This document shows positions 51,210 to 62,208 of a DNA stretch of 64,000 nucleotides, one piece after another; the first letter of the stretch is position 1, and each line of letters begins with the position of its first letter. The notes beneath the pieces were generated by a model, which did not search any database, had not been told where the DNA came from, and was given only the letters and a program-made list of their open reading frames with translations. The position numbers and the translations under genes are program-made. Source of the stretch: CBDCUQ01 sp965222835 (GTDB lineage: Bacteria; Pseudomonadota; Alphaproteobacteria; Rhizobiales; Hyphomicrobiaceae); contig CBDCUQ010000001.1 of NCBI GenBank assembly GCA_965222835.1, forward strand, positions 421,674-485,673. The letters run 5' to 3'.

Positions 51210-51258
51210 GGGTCAGAAGCGGGCCCGACAACCATGTCCTTCTGACATCTGCTTTACC
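51210..51258 (+). repeat. 49-bp repeat, copy 2
   Basis: Second copy of the element at 49761, same orientation, 1,449 bp away, with two mismatches. A GGACCGTTGTG word shared with the 130-bp repeats precedes it. It is followed by GCCTAAC...ATTAGGC (51259-51297), a weak inverted repeat. Confidence 0.85.
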
Positions 51259-51394
51259 GCCTAACGCGAATGCAACAATGCTGTCTCGACATTAGGCCCA
51301 CAGCACGAACACGCACCCTACGCATTACAACGAGCGCACAACGTGAGACCGGCGTTCCAAATCTTGAAAGAGAGTCCTTATCCCAGCCCGCCTA

Positions 51395-52342
51395 TCACTC
51401 AGCCGGATGCAAGGTCTCCATGCCAGGCTCGTTCTTTGGCGGTTCAGGCCGGACCGGTCGGCGGCGATAGCGCTCCGGCTCACCTTCGCCCGGCTTATAG
51501 ACGAACGGGAAGATGAGATGCTCCCAATACGACTTGGGGAAGTTTGGCAATTCGTCGATGCCCATGTCTTTGGCCGTGATCGGACGCGGCGGCTCCGGAT
51601 GGAACGTACCCAAGAGCTTGTCCCAGTGCGTGAACAGAAGCCCGAAATTGCAATCGCCTTCCTGGCCCCAATTTACGTGATGCAAGTGATGAATTTTTCC
51701 GATCGCCAAATGCTTCTCGAACGGACCCAACGCATAGGACACGTTGGAGTGCTGCACGATGAGCGTAATTGAAACGGCGAGCCCAAGCATGATGGCCACG
51801 GGAACCGGCATGCCCATAATGACCAGCGGTGCCGTGCCCACGATCATATCGAGCCCCTGATGCAGCGGATGGCGAATGACGCCGTTAAAGCCATAGAGCC
51901 GGCCGACACCGTGATGAACGGCATGCAGCCGCCACAGCACCGGATACCTGTGGCTGAGGTAATGCATCACCATGAAGGCGAAGTCAGCGATCACGAACGC
52001 AAGCAGAAACTGCGCAAACAGCGACCAGTGATCGGGCCAGATGCCTTGATACGAAAAGAGCCATGTGATGACGGGGATCAGCAGCACGCCGCTAATGTTG
52101 GAAAGTTCGTAGACAAAAAGGTGCCAGACATTCGCGATGTCATCGCCGTGCGACTCGTTCCATTCCGAATACCAGGGTGAAATGTGTTCAGCCGCAAACG
52201 CCGTGCCGATTGCCACCGCGAGGATAAGGCCCAGCCAAAGATACGAGTGTTCATAAGCGATGACGTAGTAACCGGCCCCGATAAGGCCGAACATCATAAA
52301 AGGTGCATATGCATAGCGCACCAAAGTGCGAACAGCGTCCAT
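51395..52342 (-). CDS. Fatty-acid hydroxylase / sterol desaturase family protein
   Basis: A 315 aa integral membrane di-iron oxygenase. The eight-His signature is present as HYLSHR, HAVHHG and HHLHH, with a further His in the EFNxxFxHW-like CNFGLLFTHWDKLLGTF. Hydrophobic helices are near 12-30, 33-50, 85-105, 112-130 and 165-195. The C-terminus is Pro/Arg-rich. The substrate (a lipid, hopanoid, sterol-like or carotenoid molecule) cannot be told from the sequence. ATG at 52342 has AGGAG close upstream. It marks the return to ordinary gene content after the repeat region. Confidence 0.9.
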   Translation of the reverse strand: MDAVRTLVRYAYAPFMMFGLIGAGYYVIAYEHSYLWLGLILAVAIGTAFAAEHISPWYSEWNESHGDDIANVWHLFVYELSNISGVLLIPVITWLFSYQGIWPDHWSLFAQFLLAFVIADFAFMVMHYLSHRYPVLWRLHAVHHGVGRLYGFNGVIRHPLHQGLDMIVGTAPLVIMGMPVPVAIMLGLAVSITLIVQHSNVSYALGPFEKHLAIGKIHHLHHVNWGQEGDCNFGLLFTHWDKLLGTFHPEPPRPITAKDMGIDELPNFPKSYWEHLIFPFVYKPGEGEPERYRRRPVRPEPPKNEPGMETLHPAE

Positions 52343-52489
52343 CTCCTAGCCTCCTGAGGCATCGCGCTCGGCTCAAAACGGGAGTCCGGTCTCCGAATCA
52401 CAGAGTCGCGTTAAATATCAACGAGGTGAAGGGCAAATATCAATTTTCGGTTTACCTGTCTGTTACCCGCGTAACAAGACGCACGGCCA

Positions 52490-54523
52490 CTACTCAACCA
52501 AGCGTTGAATTTTCAGCAGGTTAGCCAATTCATCTGCACGTTGAAGTGGCGCCGAGCAGCGCGGACCGAGACACGCATACGCCGCCGCGCGCCCGGCCAT
52601 TGGCTGCTTTCCCTCGACGATGCCGGACGCGGGGGCAGCGTCATCGCCGGACTTCGCCAGAACTTCGATGGCCCCGGGCAGCGACAAACCATGCACCGCC
52701 TTCACCAGACCAGCGCCGCCCGGAAGATTTGATCCCGCGACGACCACCGCCTGCGGAGCCGCCACATCCAGCGATGACGCCAACAAGCCAACATGCGCCA
52801 CCAGATTGCGCATCCAGTCGCCCGCAAACGCGCGTAGAACGTCGCGTGCTTTATCAGCGTATCGAACATCACCTGTAAGAAGGGAAAGCGCGGCCAGGTT
52901 GGAGACCATGACACCATTGGCGTTCGGCGTCGCATCGTCCTGAGCCGAGCGGAGCCGTGCAATCACATCGACCGTATCATCGGCAGACGTCGCATAGCCG
53001 CCGTCATCCTCCTCCCAATAGTGACGATCGAGGACATCCGTCCACGCCTTCGCCTGATCCAGATAGGCGCCATCCGACGTCGCTTGGTAAAGTCGCAACG
53101 CGCCCCAGATCATGTTCGCGTAGTCGCTCGCGGTCGCCGGCGCCGTGCCGAGACGCTCGCGGTAGGCGTGCCGAAGCCGCCCATCCACTGTCATATTCTC
53201 TTGCACGAAACCGAAGGCGCGCTGAGCCAGCGCCAGCCAATCGGGCTGTTGGAAGACCTGAGACGCCCGCGCAAGCGCCGCGATCATGAGCCCGTTCCAG
53301 TCGGTAAGAACCTTGTCGTCCCAAGACGGCCGCACCCGGCTCGCGCGTCGCGCGAGCAGCTTTTCGCGGAGCGCCGCAAGGCGCAGTTCGTCTGCCTCGT
53401 CGCCAAGGTCCATGGCACCGAGACGATTGAGGATGGAGTGTCCTGCCCAATTGCCTCCTCCTGAGACGTCATAGATCTGGGAGAAAAACTTGGCATCCTG
53501 CTGGCCCAGGACGTCCTCGATTTCAGCCTCGCTCCAAACGTAGAATTTTCCCTCCTCGCCTTCGGAGTCGGCATCAAGCGAGGCAGCAAAACCGCCTCCG
53601 TCGGCGATCATCTCCGCCTCCAGCCACGCAACTGTCTCCGCAATGCGCGCTTTGAGTAAGGGGTTCGCCGTCTCGCGCCAGGCCTCGGTGAGGAGGTCGA
53701 CCAGGAGCGCATTGTCGTAAAGCATCTTCTCGAAGTGCGGCACCAGCCATCGCTCATCGACCGAGTAACGCGCAAAGCCTCCGCGAAGATGATCGTAGAT
53801 ACCGCCCTGACAGATATTGGTAAGCGTGGTGAGGACCGCGGATTGAGCCTCCTGATCCGCATACCGGATGCCACCCCGCCAAAGCAGCCAAAAGAAGCTC
53901 CACTGCGGAAACTTCGGCGCCCCGTTGATCCCGCCTCGCTGCTCATCGACGACGTTTGTCATACGGCGCGTAAGCTCGCTCAGCATGTCATCGGTAATCT
54001 CCCCAGCACCCGGAGGAGGCTCCTTCGCCATAAGGGATGACACCAGCGCGTCTGCGTTATTGGTCACCTTCTCGGGTTCGTCCCGATAGATCCGGGCAAT
54101 CTCCTTGAGCACCGCCGTAAACGCCGGCCGGCCAAACTGCGCCTCCTTGGGAAAATAGGTCCCGCCCCAGAACGGACGCCCGCTCGCGTCGAGAAACATG
54201 GTGAGCGGCCATCCTCCCTGTTGGCCAAGACGATGCAGGGCGCTCATGTAGATGGCGTCGATGTCGGGCCGCTCCTCCCGATCAACCTTGATGTTGACGA
54301 ACAGCTCATTCATCACCGCGGCGGTTTCCGCGTCCTCGAAGCTTTCATGCGCCATCACATGGCACCAGTGGCATGCGGCGTAGCCAACCGAGAGAAGAAT
54401 GGGCTTTTGAGCCCGCTCGGCTTCCGCCAGAGCCTCAGGACCCCAGGGCCACCAATGGACCGGGTTATCCTTATGCTGAATGAGATAGGGACTAGTCTCG
54501 CGCCCAAGGCGATTTTCGCTCAT
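52490..54523 (-). CDS. YyaL/SPATA20-like thioredoxin-domain protein
   Basis: A 677 aa protein with an N-terminal thioredoxin-like DUF255 domain (NRLGRETSPYLIQHKDNPVH; CxxC as CHWCHVMAHESFED, Cys51/Cys54) and a C-terminal six-hairpin (alpha/alpha)6 barrel related to N-acylglucosamine 2-epimerases and glycosidases (GGINGAPKFPQWSFFWLLWR; GFARYSVDERWLVPHFEKML). The family is found from bacteria to humans but its reaction is unknown. Full length. It is divergent from mnmE across 62 bp. Confidence 0.9.
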   Translation of the reverse strand: MSENRLGRETSPYLIQHKDNPVHWWPWGPEALAEAERAQKPILLSVGYAACHWCHVMAHESFEDAETAAVMNELFVNIKVDREERPDIDAIYMSALHRLGQQGGWPLTMFLDASGRPFWGGTYFPKEAQFGRPAFTAVLKEIARIYRDEPEKVTNNADALVSSLMAKEPPPGAGEITDDMLSELTRRMTNVVDEQRGGINGAPKFPQWSFFWLLWRGGIRYADQEAQSAVLTTLTNICQGGIYDHLRGGFARYSVDERWLVPHFEKMLYDNALLVDLLTEAWRETANPLLKARIAETVAWLEAEMIADGGGFAASLDADSEGEEGKFYVWSEAEIEDVLGQQDAKFFSQIYDVSGGGNWAGHSILNRLGAMDLGDEADELRLAALREKLLARRASRVRPSWDDKVLTDWNGLMIAALARASQVFQQPDWLALAQRAFGFVQENMTVDGRLRHAYRERLGTAPATASDYANMIWGALRLYQATSDGAYLDQAKAWTDVLDRHYWEEDDGGYATSADDTVDVIARLRSAQDDATPNANGVMVSNLAALSLLTGDVRYADKARDVLRAFAGDWMRNLVAHVGLLASSLDVAAPQAVVVAGSNLPGGAGLVKAVHGLSLPGAIEVLAKSGDDAAPASGIVEGKQPMAGRAAAYACLGPRCSAPLQRADELANLLKIQRLVE

Positions 54524-54585
54524 GATGATAGCCCTTGCGCATAAGACGCGGTGAATGCAGACGAGACCTTAGACTCCATAGTTGA

Positions 54586-55926
54586 ATGGAAGAAAAGCCC
54601 ACAATCTTCGCGCTGTCGAGCGGAGCCGGGAAAGCGGCCATCGCCGTCATCCGCATATCGGGTCCCGCGGCGAGCAGGATCATCGAACAAATGGCCCCGC
54701 CGCTTCCCAGAAAGCGCAGGGTCGTATTGCGAAAGCTACGGCATCCTAAGACAAAGGAAATCCTTGACGAGGGTCTCGTATTTTGGTCGGCCGCACCGAA
54801 GACCGAGACAGGAGAGGATGCCGCCGAGCTGCAAATTCATGGCGGCCGCGGTGTCGTTCAAGCCGTTCTCGAAGCGCTGTCAACTGTCGACGGATGCCGG
54901 CTCGCCGAACCGGGAGAATTCACCCGCCGCGCCTTTGACAATGGAAGGATCGATCTTGCCCAGGCCGAAGGCCTGGCAGATCTCATCGATTCAGAAACCG
55001 AAGCCCAGCGCCGCCAGGCCTTACGTCAAGCCGCGGGCGCAAATTCGGCGCTCTACGAAAGCTGGCGCGCCAAGCTCGTGAACGCCGCAGCTTTGGTCGA
55101 AGCCGCAATCGACTTCTCGGATGAAGGCGATGTGTCCTCGGACGCTATGCAATTGTCCCGTCGTGTCGTCGAGGGTCTTGCAGAAGAAATCCGCAAACAT
55201 CTTGACGATGGACACCGCGGTGAAATCGTACGCGATGGATTCCGCGTTGCCCTCATCGGTCCACCAAACTCCGGCAAATCGAGCTTGCTCAACGCACTCG
55301 CCAAACGCGATGCCGCGATCGTGTCATCGGACGCCGGAACAACACGCGATGTCATCGAAGTCCGTCTCGATCTCAAAGGCCTTCCAATTGTTGTCTCCGA
55401 TACGGCAGGTCTACGCCAAACAAGCAGCATGATCGAGCAAGAAGGCGTTCGGCGTTCCATGCGCACCGCAAATGAATCCGACCTCATCCTTTGGCTGACG
55501 GAGGTTCACAGCGCCCAATCGGCACTACCCGCAGAACTCCAGACATCGGCCCACAAAACACTGCAGGTCATGAACAAGATCGACCTTCTCGGCAAAGGGC
55601 CGCCACCCAATCTTCCCGACGATCTGATCGCAATTTCTGCAAAGACGGGAGACGGTGTTTCTGCGTTGGCGAACCGCATCGCGACCATTGCAAGCGAACA
55701 AGTGAGCTCAGGCGACGAGCCGGTGATCAGTTCGCACCGCCACCGAAAATTACTCGAAACATGTGCCGAAGCTTTATCCGCCTATCTTTCAGGCGCGGCT
55801 GGCGAAACCGAACTACGAGCCGAGGACTTGCGGCGCGCCGCAACCGCACTCGGAAAGATCACGGGCCGCATCGATGTTGAGGATGTCCTCGATCAAGTCT
55901 TCCACCGTTTCTGCATCGGGAAATGA
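54586..55926 (+). CDS. mnmE: tRNA-modification GTPase MnmE
   Basis: With MnmG it installs 5-aminomethyl-type groups on wobble uridine 34 of several tRNAs. The 446 aa protein has the N-terminal tetrahydrofolate-binding domain (TIFALSSGAGKAAIAVIRIS; EPGEFTRRAFDNGRIDLAQA), the helical domain, the inserted G domain (G1 GPPNSGKSS at 225-233; DTAGLRQTS; MNKIDLL) and the invariant C-terminal FCIGK. The start MEEKPTIFAL fits the family. mnmG follows after a 363-bp spacer with parS-like sites. Confidence 0.97.
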   Translation: MEEKPTIFALSSGAGKAAIAVIRISGPAASRIIEQMAPPLPRKRRVVLRKLRHPKTKEILDEGLVFWSAAPKTETGEDAAELQIHGGRGVVQAVLEALSTVDGCRLAEPGEFTRRAFDNGRIDLAQAEGLADLIDSETEAQRRQALRQAAGANSALYESWRAKLVNAAALVEAAIDFSDEGDVSSDAMQLSRRVVEGLAEEIRKHLDDGHRGEIVRDGFRVALIGPPNSGKSSLLNALAKRDAAIVSSDAGTTRDVIEVRLDLKGLPIVVSDTAGLRQTSSMIEQEGVRRSMRTANESDLILWLTEVHSAQSALPAELQTSAHKTLQVMNKIDLLGKGPPPNLPDDLIAISAKTGDGVSALANRIATIASEQVSSGDEPVISSHRHRKLLETCAEALSAYLSGAAGETELRAEDLRRAATALGKITGRIDVEDVLDQVFHRFCIGK

Positions 55927-55952
55927 CTCTCCGAAGGATTCATCTTGACTCA

Positions 55953-55968
55953 CGTTTCACGTGAAACC
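55953..55968. promoter_or_regulatory. parS: parS-like centromere site 1
   Basis: CGTTTCACGTGAAACC matches the conserved bacterial parS palindrome TGTTTCACGTGAAACA at 14 of 16 positions, with a perfect 14-bp core. parA and parB lie 2.9 kb downstream. Confidence 0.88.
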
Positions 55969-56042
55969 GTTTTGATTCGATGCGCCGCCAATCCTGCACC
56001 AAAAATCAAAACCAAGTCCGTCCGTTTTTTGACTCCCCAATT

Positions 56043-56058
56043 TGATTCACGTGAAACG
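56043..56058. promoter_or_regulatory. parS: parS-like centromere site 2
   Basis: TGATTCACGTGAAACG matches the parS consensus at 14 of 16 positions, with one mismatch inside the left arm. It is part of a 23-bp direct repeat. Confidence 0.75.
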
Positions 56059-56121
56059 CTCGCTCTTGACCGCTCTCGAGCGGACGTCTGTCACGTACCA
56101 TGTCATTTGAAGCACGGTATT

Positions 56122-56137
56122 TGATTCACGTGAAACG
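56122..56137. promoter_or_regulatory. parS: parS-like centromere site 3
   Basis: TGATTCACGTGAAACG is identical to site 2 and lies exactly 79 bp after it, embedded in the second copy of the 23-bp repeat. Confidence 0.75.
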
Positions 56138-56289
56138 CTCGCGCTCCTTAAGAACGCCTCGATCCGCACACAGGACCGCGATGGAGCCCGGACAAACGAC
56201 AGACCTTTGACCAGGACCAGTCGCTTCGATAGGTTCGCGCTCCGATGTTGAGTGGGTGCAAGAAAGGGCGCCTTAGAACCGGTTTTCGT

Positions 56290-58160
<1,871 letters not shown>

Positions 58161-58161
<1 letters not shown>

Positions 58162-58832
58162 TGCCCGAAAAGGCCCGACCCGCCCGGCACATCGATGGCC
58201 CAGATGCATTTATCGAAGTGTTCGACGTTTCACGTGAAACCACCGAGATTTTAGGCACTTACGCCGAATTGCTGAGCCAATGGCAAAAGGCCGTCAATCT
58301 CGTGGCCCCGAGCACGCTCGGCGAAATCTGGCATCGGCATTTTGCTGACAGCGCCCAACTAGCCACGCTGGCCCCGGATTCGGCCAAGATTTGGATCGAT
58401 CTGGGCGCGGGCGGGGGCTTTCCGGGCCTGGTGCTGGCGATTATGCTGCGCGATCGGAAGGGAGTAAAAGTCACCCTGGTCGAAAGCGACAGCCGAAAAG
58501 CCGCGTTTTTGAAAGAAGTTGCGCGCCGAACAGCCGCCCCTGTGGACATCTTGGCGGGTCGAATCGAATCGCCCTCGACTCAGTCTAAGTTGCAAAAGGC
58601 CGACGCAGTCACAGCGCGCGCTCTGGCACCCCTGGAGCGCCTTCTCGAGCTAGCGTCGCCGCTGACAAAAGCTGACACCAAGTGTCTGTTTTTGAAGGGA
58701 AAAGATGTGGGGCGGGAGCGCGCAGAGGCCGAACGGTCTTGGTCGTTTTCTTGCTCAGAGGTCCCGAGTATCACCAGCGAAAATGGCCGCGTTCTGGTGA
58801 TTGAAACGTTGAGACCAAAATCGGAGGGCTGA
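58161..58832 (+). CDS. rsmG: 16S rRNA (guanine-527-N7)-methyltransferase RsmG
   Basis: Methylates G527 of 16S rRNA; formerly GidB. The 223 aa protein has the SAM-binding core WIDLGAGGGFPGLVLAI, VTLVESDSRKAAFLKEVAR and TARALAPLERLLELASPL. Its start overlaps the mnmG stop. The N-terminal segment VFDVSRETTEIL is encoded by a perfect 14-bp parS core (58227-58240), so a centromere site is built into the coding sequence. parA begins 4 nt after its stop. Confidence 0.95.
58226..58241. promoter_or_regulatory. parS: parS-like centromere site 4, inside rsmG
   Basis: CGTTTCACGTGAAACC is identical to site 1 and matches parS at 14 of 16 positions. It encodes Val-Ser-Arg-Glu-Thr in RsmG, a placement known from other alphaproteobacteria. 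Confidence 0.88.
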
Positions 58833-58836
58833 CCCC

Positions 58837-59670
58837 GTGACTGCCCAAGCAACTGGAGCCGGCGTGCTCCGGACCATCGCCGTGGCCAACCAAAAGGGTG
58901 GCGTCGGCAAAACAACGACCGCAATCAATCTTGGAACGGCACTCGCCGCCACCGGCGAACGCGTGCTCGTCATCGACCTCGATCCACAGGGAAATGCGTC
59001 GACCGGCCTCGGGGTCAATCCAGATGAGCGCGCGAAAACCTCCTACGACGTCATGGTGGGATCCGGCACACTCGATGAAACGGCCGTTCCCACAGCTGTG
59101 CCAAATCTTTTCGTCGTCCCTGCCAACACCGATCTCGTTGGGCTTGAAACGCAGCTGATAAGCGATGGCGCACGGCCATTTAAACTCCGCGACGCGATCG
59201 CCGCACTGACCGCAATATTGCAGACGCGCCCTGCCGATCAGGGCTACTCCTACGTCCTCATCGATTGTCCGCCGTCCTTGAGCCTGCTGACGCTCAACGC
59301 ATTGACGGCGGCCAACGCGGTGCTCGTACCTGTACAGTGCGAATTCTTTGCGCTCGAAGGTATTTCACAGCTCAAGGAAACCATCGACCAGATCCGTGCA
59401 TCTCTCAACCCGGCGCTTGAAATTCAAGGCGTGGTGCTAACGATGCACGACGCGCGCACCTCGCTGTCGCGTGAGGTCGCCGACAACGTTCGCGCGTTCT
59501 TTGGATCGAAGGTTTATGAATCGATCATTCCGCGAAACACGCGCGTCGCCGAAGCGCCCTCGCACGGAAAACCCCTTCTGCTTTACGATTATGATTGTGC
59601 AGGCAGCCAAGCCTACATCCGGCTAGCGACGGAGATTATCGAACGCGAAAAACAAAGAAAGGCGGCCTGA
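58837..59670 (+). CDS. parA: Chromosome partitioning ATPase ParA
   Basis: Walker-type ATPase that moves ParB-parS complexes during chromosome segregation. The 277 aa protein starts at a GTG (58837) with GGAGGG upstream and has the deviant Walker A KGGVGKTT (20-27), LVIDLDPQGNASTGLG, Walker B-type YVLIDCPPSLSLLTLN and VPVQCEFFALEGISQL. It follows rsmG by 4 nt in the mnmG-rsmG-parA-parB run. Confidence 0.97.
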   Translation: MTAQATGAGVLRTIAVANQKGGVGKTTTAINLGTALAATGERVLVIDLDPQGNASTGLGVNPDERAKTSYDVMVGSGTLDETAVPTAVPNLFVVPANTDLVGLETQLISDGARPFKLRDAIAALTAILQTRPADQGYSYVLIDCPPSLSLLTLNALTAANAVLVPVQCEFFALEGISQLKETIDQIRASLNPALEIQGVVLTMHDARTSLSREVADNVRAFFGSKVYESIIPRNTRVAEAPSHGKPLLLYDYDCAGSQAYIRLATEIIEREKQRKAA

Positions 59671-59758
59671 GCCTCAACCAAGGTGGCCATGCGCCAAATG
59701 CATGCGTTGACGCGGCCAATAGAGACCGCCTCAAGCGGCCAAAAGGACGAAAGAGACC

Positions 59759-60646
59759 ATGAACGTTCCGGTTCAAAAAAATAGACTGGGCCGAGGGCTT
59801 GCTTCTCTTATAGGCGAGCCCGCGAATCTCGAGCCGCAACTGCCGGCCGAAGGCGAGCAACGCTTGGTACCGATCGAGCAATTGAGCGGTGGCCGCTTCA
59901 ACCCACGCAAGGATTTCCGCGACGACGAGCTCAAAGAGCTGGCCGAGTCGATCAGCAGCAAGGGCCTCGTGCAGCCGATCATCGTGCGCCGCGATCCGGA
60001 CCAGCAAACGCCCTACGAGATCGTGGCTGGCGAACGCCGCTGGCGTGCCGCCCAAAAAGCCGGAATACACACCGTACCGGTTATCGTGCGCGACCTTGAC
60101 GACAAAGAAGTTCTCGAACTGGCAATCATCGAGAACGTCCAGCGTGCCGACCTAAACGCCATCGAAGAGGCGACCGGCTATCGCGAACTGATCGAACGGT
60201 TCAAATACCGTCAAGAGCAGTTGTCAGAGATTATCGGCAAGAGCCGCAGTCATGTCGCAAATACGTTGCGCCTCTTGAAGCTCCCCGAGTCCGTTCAGCA
60301 CATGGTTCAGGAAGGACAGCTGACGGCTGGTCACGCGCGCGCCCTCGTTGGTCGCGGAGACGCCGAAACACTTGCCAAGCGGATTATCGAGCAAGACCTC
60401 AATGTTCGCGATGTGGAAGCCCTTGTTCAGATTGCGCCAATCGGAGAACCCGGATCCACCGGGCGGCGGGTTCGGGAAAAAGATCCAGACACCAAGGCAT
60501 TCGAAAAAGAGCTGTCCGATGCGCTCGGTCTGAAGGTCGAGGTCAAGCGCGGATCAGGGGAAAGCGGGCACCTTGTCATCAAGTATGGCAACTTCGATCA
60601 GCTTGATTACATCCGGATGCGCCTTGTCGGCGTGCCCGGAGGTTAA
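59759..60646 (+). CDS. parB: Chromosome partitioning protein ParB
   Basis: CTP-dependent DNA clamp that loads at parS and spreads. The 295 aa protein has the N-terminal ParA-contact region (RLGRGLASLIGE), the CTPase domain with FNPRKDF and GERRWRAAQ (91-99) and ENVQRADLNAIEEA, the helix-turn-helix (QLSEIIGKSRSHVANTLRLL), and a C-terminal dimer domain (KRGSGESGHLVIKYGNFDQL). All motifs are intact. It starts 88 nt after parA. Four candidate parS sites lie within 5 kb upstream. Confidence 0.97.
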   Translation: MNVPVQKNRLGRGLASLIGEPANLEPQLPAEGEQRLVPIEQLSGGRFNPRKDFRDDELKELAESISSKGLVQPIIVRRDPDQQTPYEIVAGERRWRAAQKAGIHTVPVIVRDLDDKEVLELAIIENVQRADLNAIEEATGYRELIERFKYRQEQLSEIIGKSRSHVANTLRLLKLPESVQHMVQEGQLTAGHARALVGRGDAETLAKRIIEQDLNVRDVEALVQIAPIGEPGSTGRRVREKDPDTKAFEKELSDALGLKVEVKRGSGESGHLVIKYGNFDQLDYIRMRLVGVPGG

Positions 60647-60774
60647 CGCTGGTTGAGCCCAAACGTTCACCCAACTGCGACAATAGCTTGACTCATTCGC
60701 CGGCTCTTGCTGCTAGATTAGCAGCTGGAGCCGTTTCTTCTTGGAGCCAGCAAGCAACCCACGGGCGCAGAGAT

Positions 60775-61098
60775 ATGGGCAACGATACCCTCCAGAAGCT
60801 CGCTGAAACCATCCGCGCCCGCCGGACGGCCCCCGAGAGCGCGTCTTACACGCGGACCCTGCTCGATGGCGGCCCGCAAAAGTGCGCCAAAAAGCTTGGC
60901 GAAGAAGCGGCCGAGACCATCATCGCCGCCATGTCGGAAAGCGACGACGCGCTCAAAAACGAGGCGGCAGACTTGCTCTATCACCTCTTGGTCCTGCTCG
61001 AGGCGCGCGGCGTCCCCCTTGACGACGTGCTCGCTGTCTTGGAAGGCAGAATGGGCGTATCGGGCCATGACGAGAAGGCAGCACGCGCTGGACGCTGA
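60775..61098 (+). CDS. hisE: Phosphoribosyl-ATP pyrophosphatase
   Basis: Second enzyme of histidine synthesis, hydrolysing phosphoribosyl-ATP. The ATG at 60775 gives 107 aa. Seen: LLDGGPQKCAKKLGEEAAET with the metal-binding Glu pair, IIAAMSESDDALKNEAADLL and YHLLVLLEARGVPLDDVL, the MazG-like helical fold. hisE usually follows hisF in this order of bacteria; here it stands alone before coaA, next to parB. A weak promoter (TTGACT at 60688) may serve it. Confidence 0.93.
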   Translation: MGNDTLQKLAETIRARRTAPESASYTRTLLDGGPQKCAKKLGEEAAETIIAAMSESDDALKNEAADLLYHLLVLLEARGVPLDDVLAVLEGRMGVSGHDEKAARAGR

Positions 61099-61099
61099 A

Positions 61100-62110
61100 A
61101 TGAATGTGAAATCACTTGCGTCAAAGCTGAGGCCGGTCAATTCGGGTTGGTCGCTGGTTCCCCAGCAAGGCGACGTGCAATTTTCTCCCTACCTCGTCAT
61201 GGACCGGACGGAGTGGGCGCGGCTGCGTGCCGATACGCCGATGACTTTGCTCCCCCATGAGCTCGAAGAAATGTCGGGCGTCATCGAAGAGCTCTCGGTC
61301 GAAGAAGTGGAGGAGATTTATCTTCCCCTATCGCGGCTTCTCAATTTTTACGTCGCCGCCATGCAGAGACTACACGCCGCGACATCACTGTTCCTGGGAC
61401 GAACGGATAGCAAACTTCCCTTTATTCTCGGCGTCGCCGGCTCCGTCGCCGTCGGCAAAAGCACGACAGCACGTGTGCTCAAAGCCCTTCTCGCCCGCTG
61501 GCCTGACCACCCGCGTGTTGATCTCGTGACCACCGACGGGTTCTTGTACCCCAACGCTGAGCTTGAGAGACGCGGCCTGGCGAATCGCAAGGGATTCCCC
61601 GAAAGTTTCGACACCGCCGCCTTATTGAACTTTCTCGGCGATATAAAATCAGGGCAGGAAAGGGCTGTTGCCCCGGTTTATTCGCACTTCCACTACGACA
61701 TTCTGCCGGGACAAAAACTCATCGTCGAACGGCCCGACATCCTCATTGTCGAAGGTGTCAACGTTCTTCAGACCAGCCCAATGCCGCGTGGCGGTGAAAT
61801 CGTCCCAATCATTTCCGATTTCCTAGACCTTTCGATTTTCATCGATGCCGATCCAGAAGTCATCCGCGACTGGTACGTCGAGCGATTTATGCGGCTGAGA
61901 AGCACGGCATTCCGAGATCCCGCCTCCTACTTCCATCGCTATGCCTTGATGAACCACGAGGAGGCCATGGAACACGCGCAAGAGATTTGGAAATCCATCA
62001 ACTCAAAGAACCTCGAGGAGAACATTCTGCCGGCACGCCAGCGCTCAGGACTTATTCTCCGCAAAGACGAAGACCACCGGGTCGATTCGGTCGCGCTGCG
62101 CAAACTCTGA
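61100..62110 (+). CDS. coaA: Pantothenate kinase, type I
   Basis: First step of coenzyme A synthesis. The ATG at 61100, one base after the hisE stop, gives 336 aa. Seen: FSPYLVMDRTEWARLRADTP, P-loop GVAGSVAVGKSTTAR (Walker A 114-122), DLVTTDGFLYPN, RKGFPESFDTAALLNFLGDI, PVYSHFHYDI and the C-terminal NLEENILPARQRSGLILRK. All of these fit the prokaryotic type I enzyme, which is CoA-inhibited. The hisE-coaA pair is conserved in Hyphomicrobiales. Confidence 0.96.
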   Translation: MNVKSLASKLRPVNSGWSLVPQQGDVQFSPYLVMDRTEWARLRADTPMTLLPHELEEMSGVIEELSVEEVEEIYLPLSRLLNFYVAAMQRLHAATSLFLGRTDSKLPFILGVAGSVAVGKSTTARVLKALLARWPDHPRVDLVTTDGFLYPNAELERRGLANRKGFPESFDTAALLNFLGDIKSGQERAVAPVYSHFHYDILPGQKLIVERPDILIVEGVNVLQTSPMPRGGEIVPIISDFLDLSIFIDADPEVIRDWYVERFMRLRSTAFRDPASYFHRYALMNHEEAMEHAQEIWKSINSKNLEENILPARQRSGLILRKDEDHRVDSVALRKL

Positions 62111-62115
62111 CCCCC

Positions 62116-62141
62116 AAAAAAAAGGCCGCTGGGGAGCGGCC
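62116..62141 (-). terminator. Terminator of the AT-hook protein gene
   Basis: On the minus strand a GGCCGCT/AGCGGCC stem with a 4-nt loop is followed by eight T residues, 68 nt past the stop of the minus-strand gene. It lies only 5 nt after coaA, whose transcript would read it as a hairpin preceded by A residues. Confidence 0.85.
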
Positions 62142-62208
62142 ATGAAGGTACTATAGACGCAGGGTAAGACGCGCCCGCGATCAGACGCGTCGGTGAACAA
62201 TCGTTGCG

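Larger units (their letters stand above)
55927..56289. other. 363-bp mnmE-mnmG spacer carrying parS-like sites
   Basis: No gene is present. The spacer holds three parS-like 16-mers. Two of them lie within a 23-bp direct repeat (56041-56063 and 56120-56142, starting TTTGATTCACGTGAAACGCT), 79 bp apart. Confidence 0.75.

Noticed and set aside
51259..51297. Integron attC-like site (GCCTAAC ... ATTAGGC) after the second 49-bp repeat
   Set aside because: It is only 39 bp, the outer boxes are imperfect, inner boxes are not evident, and no equivalent follows the first 49-bp repeat; no integrase gene is in the window.
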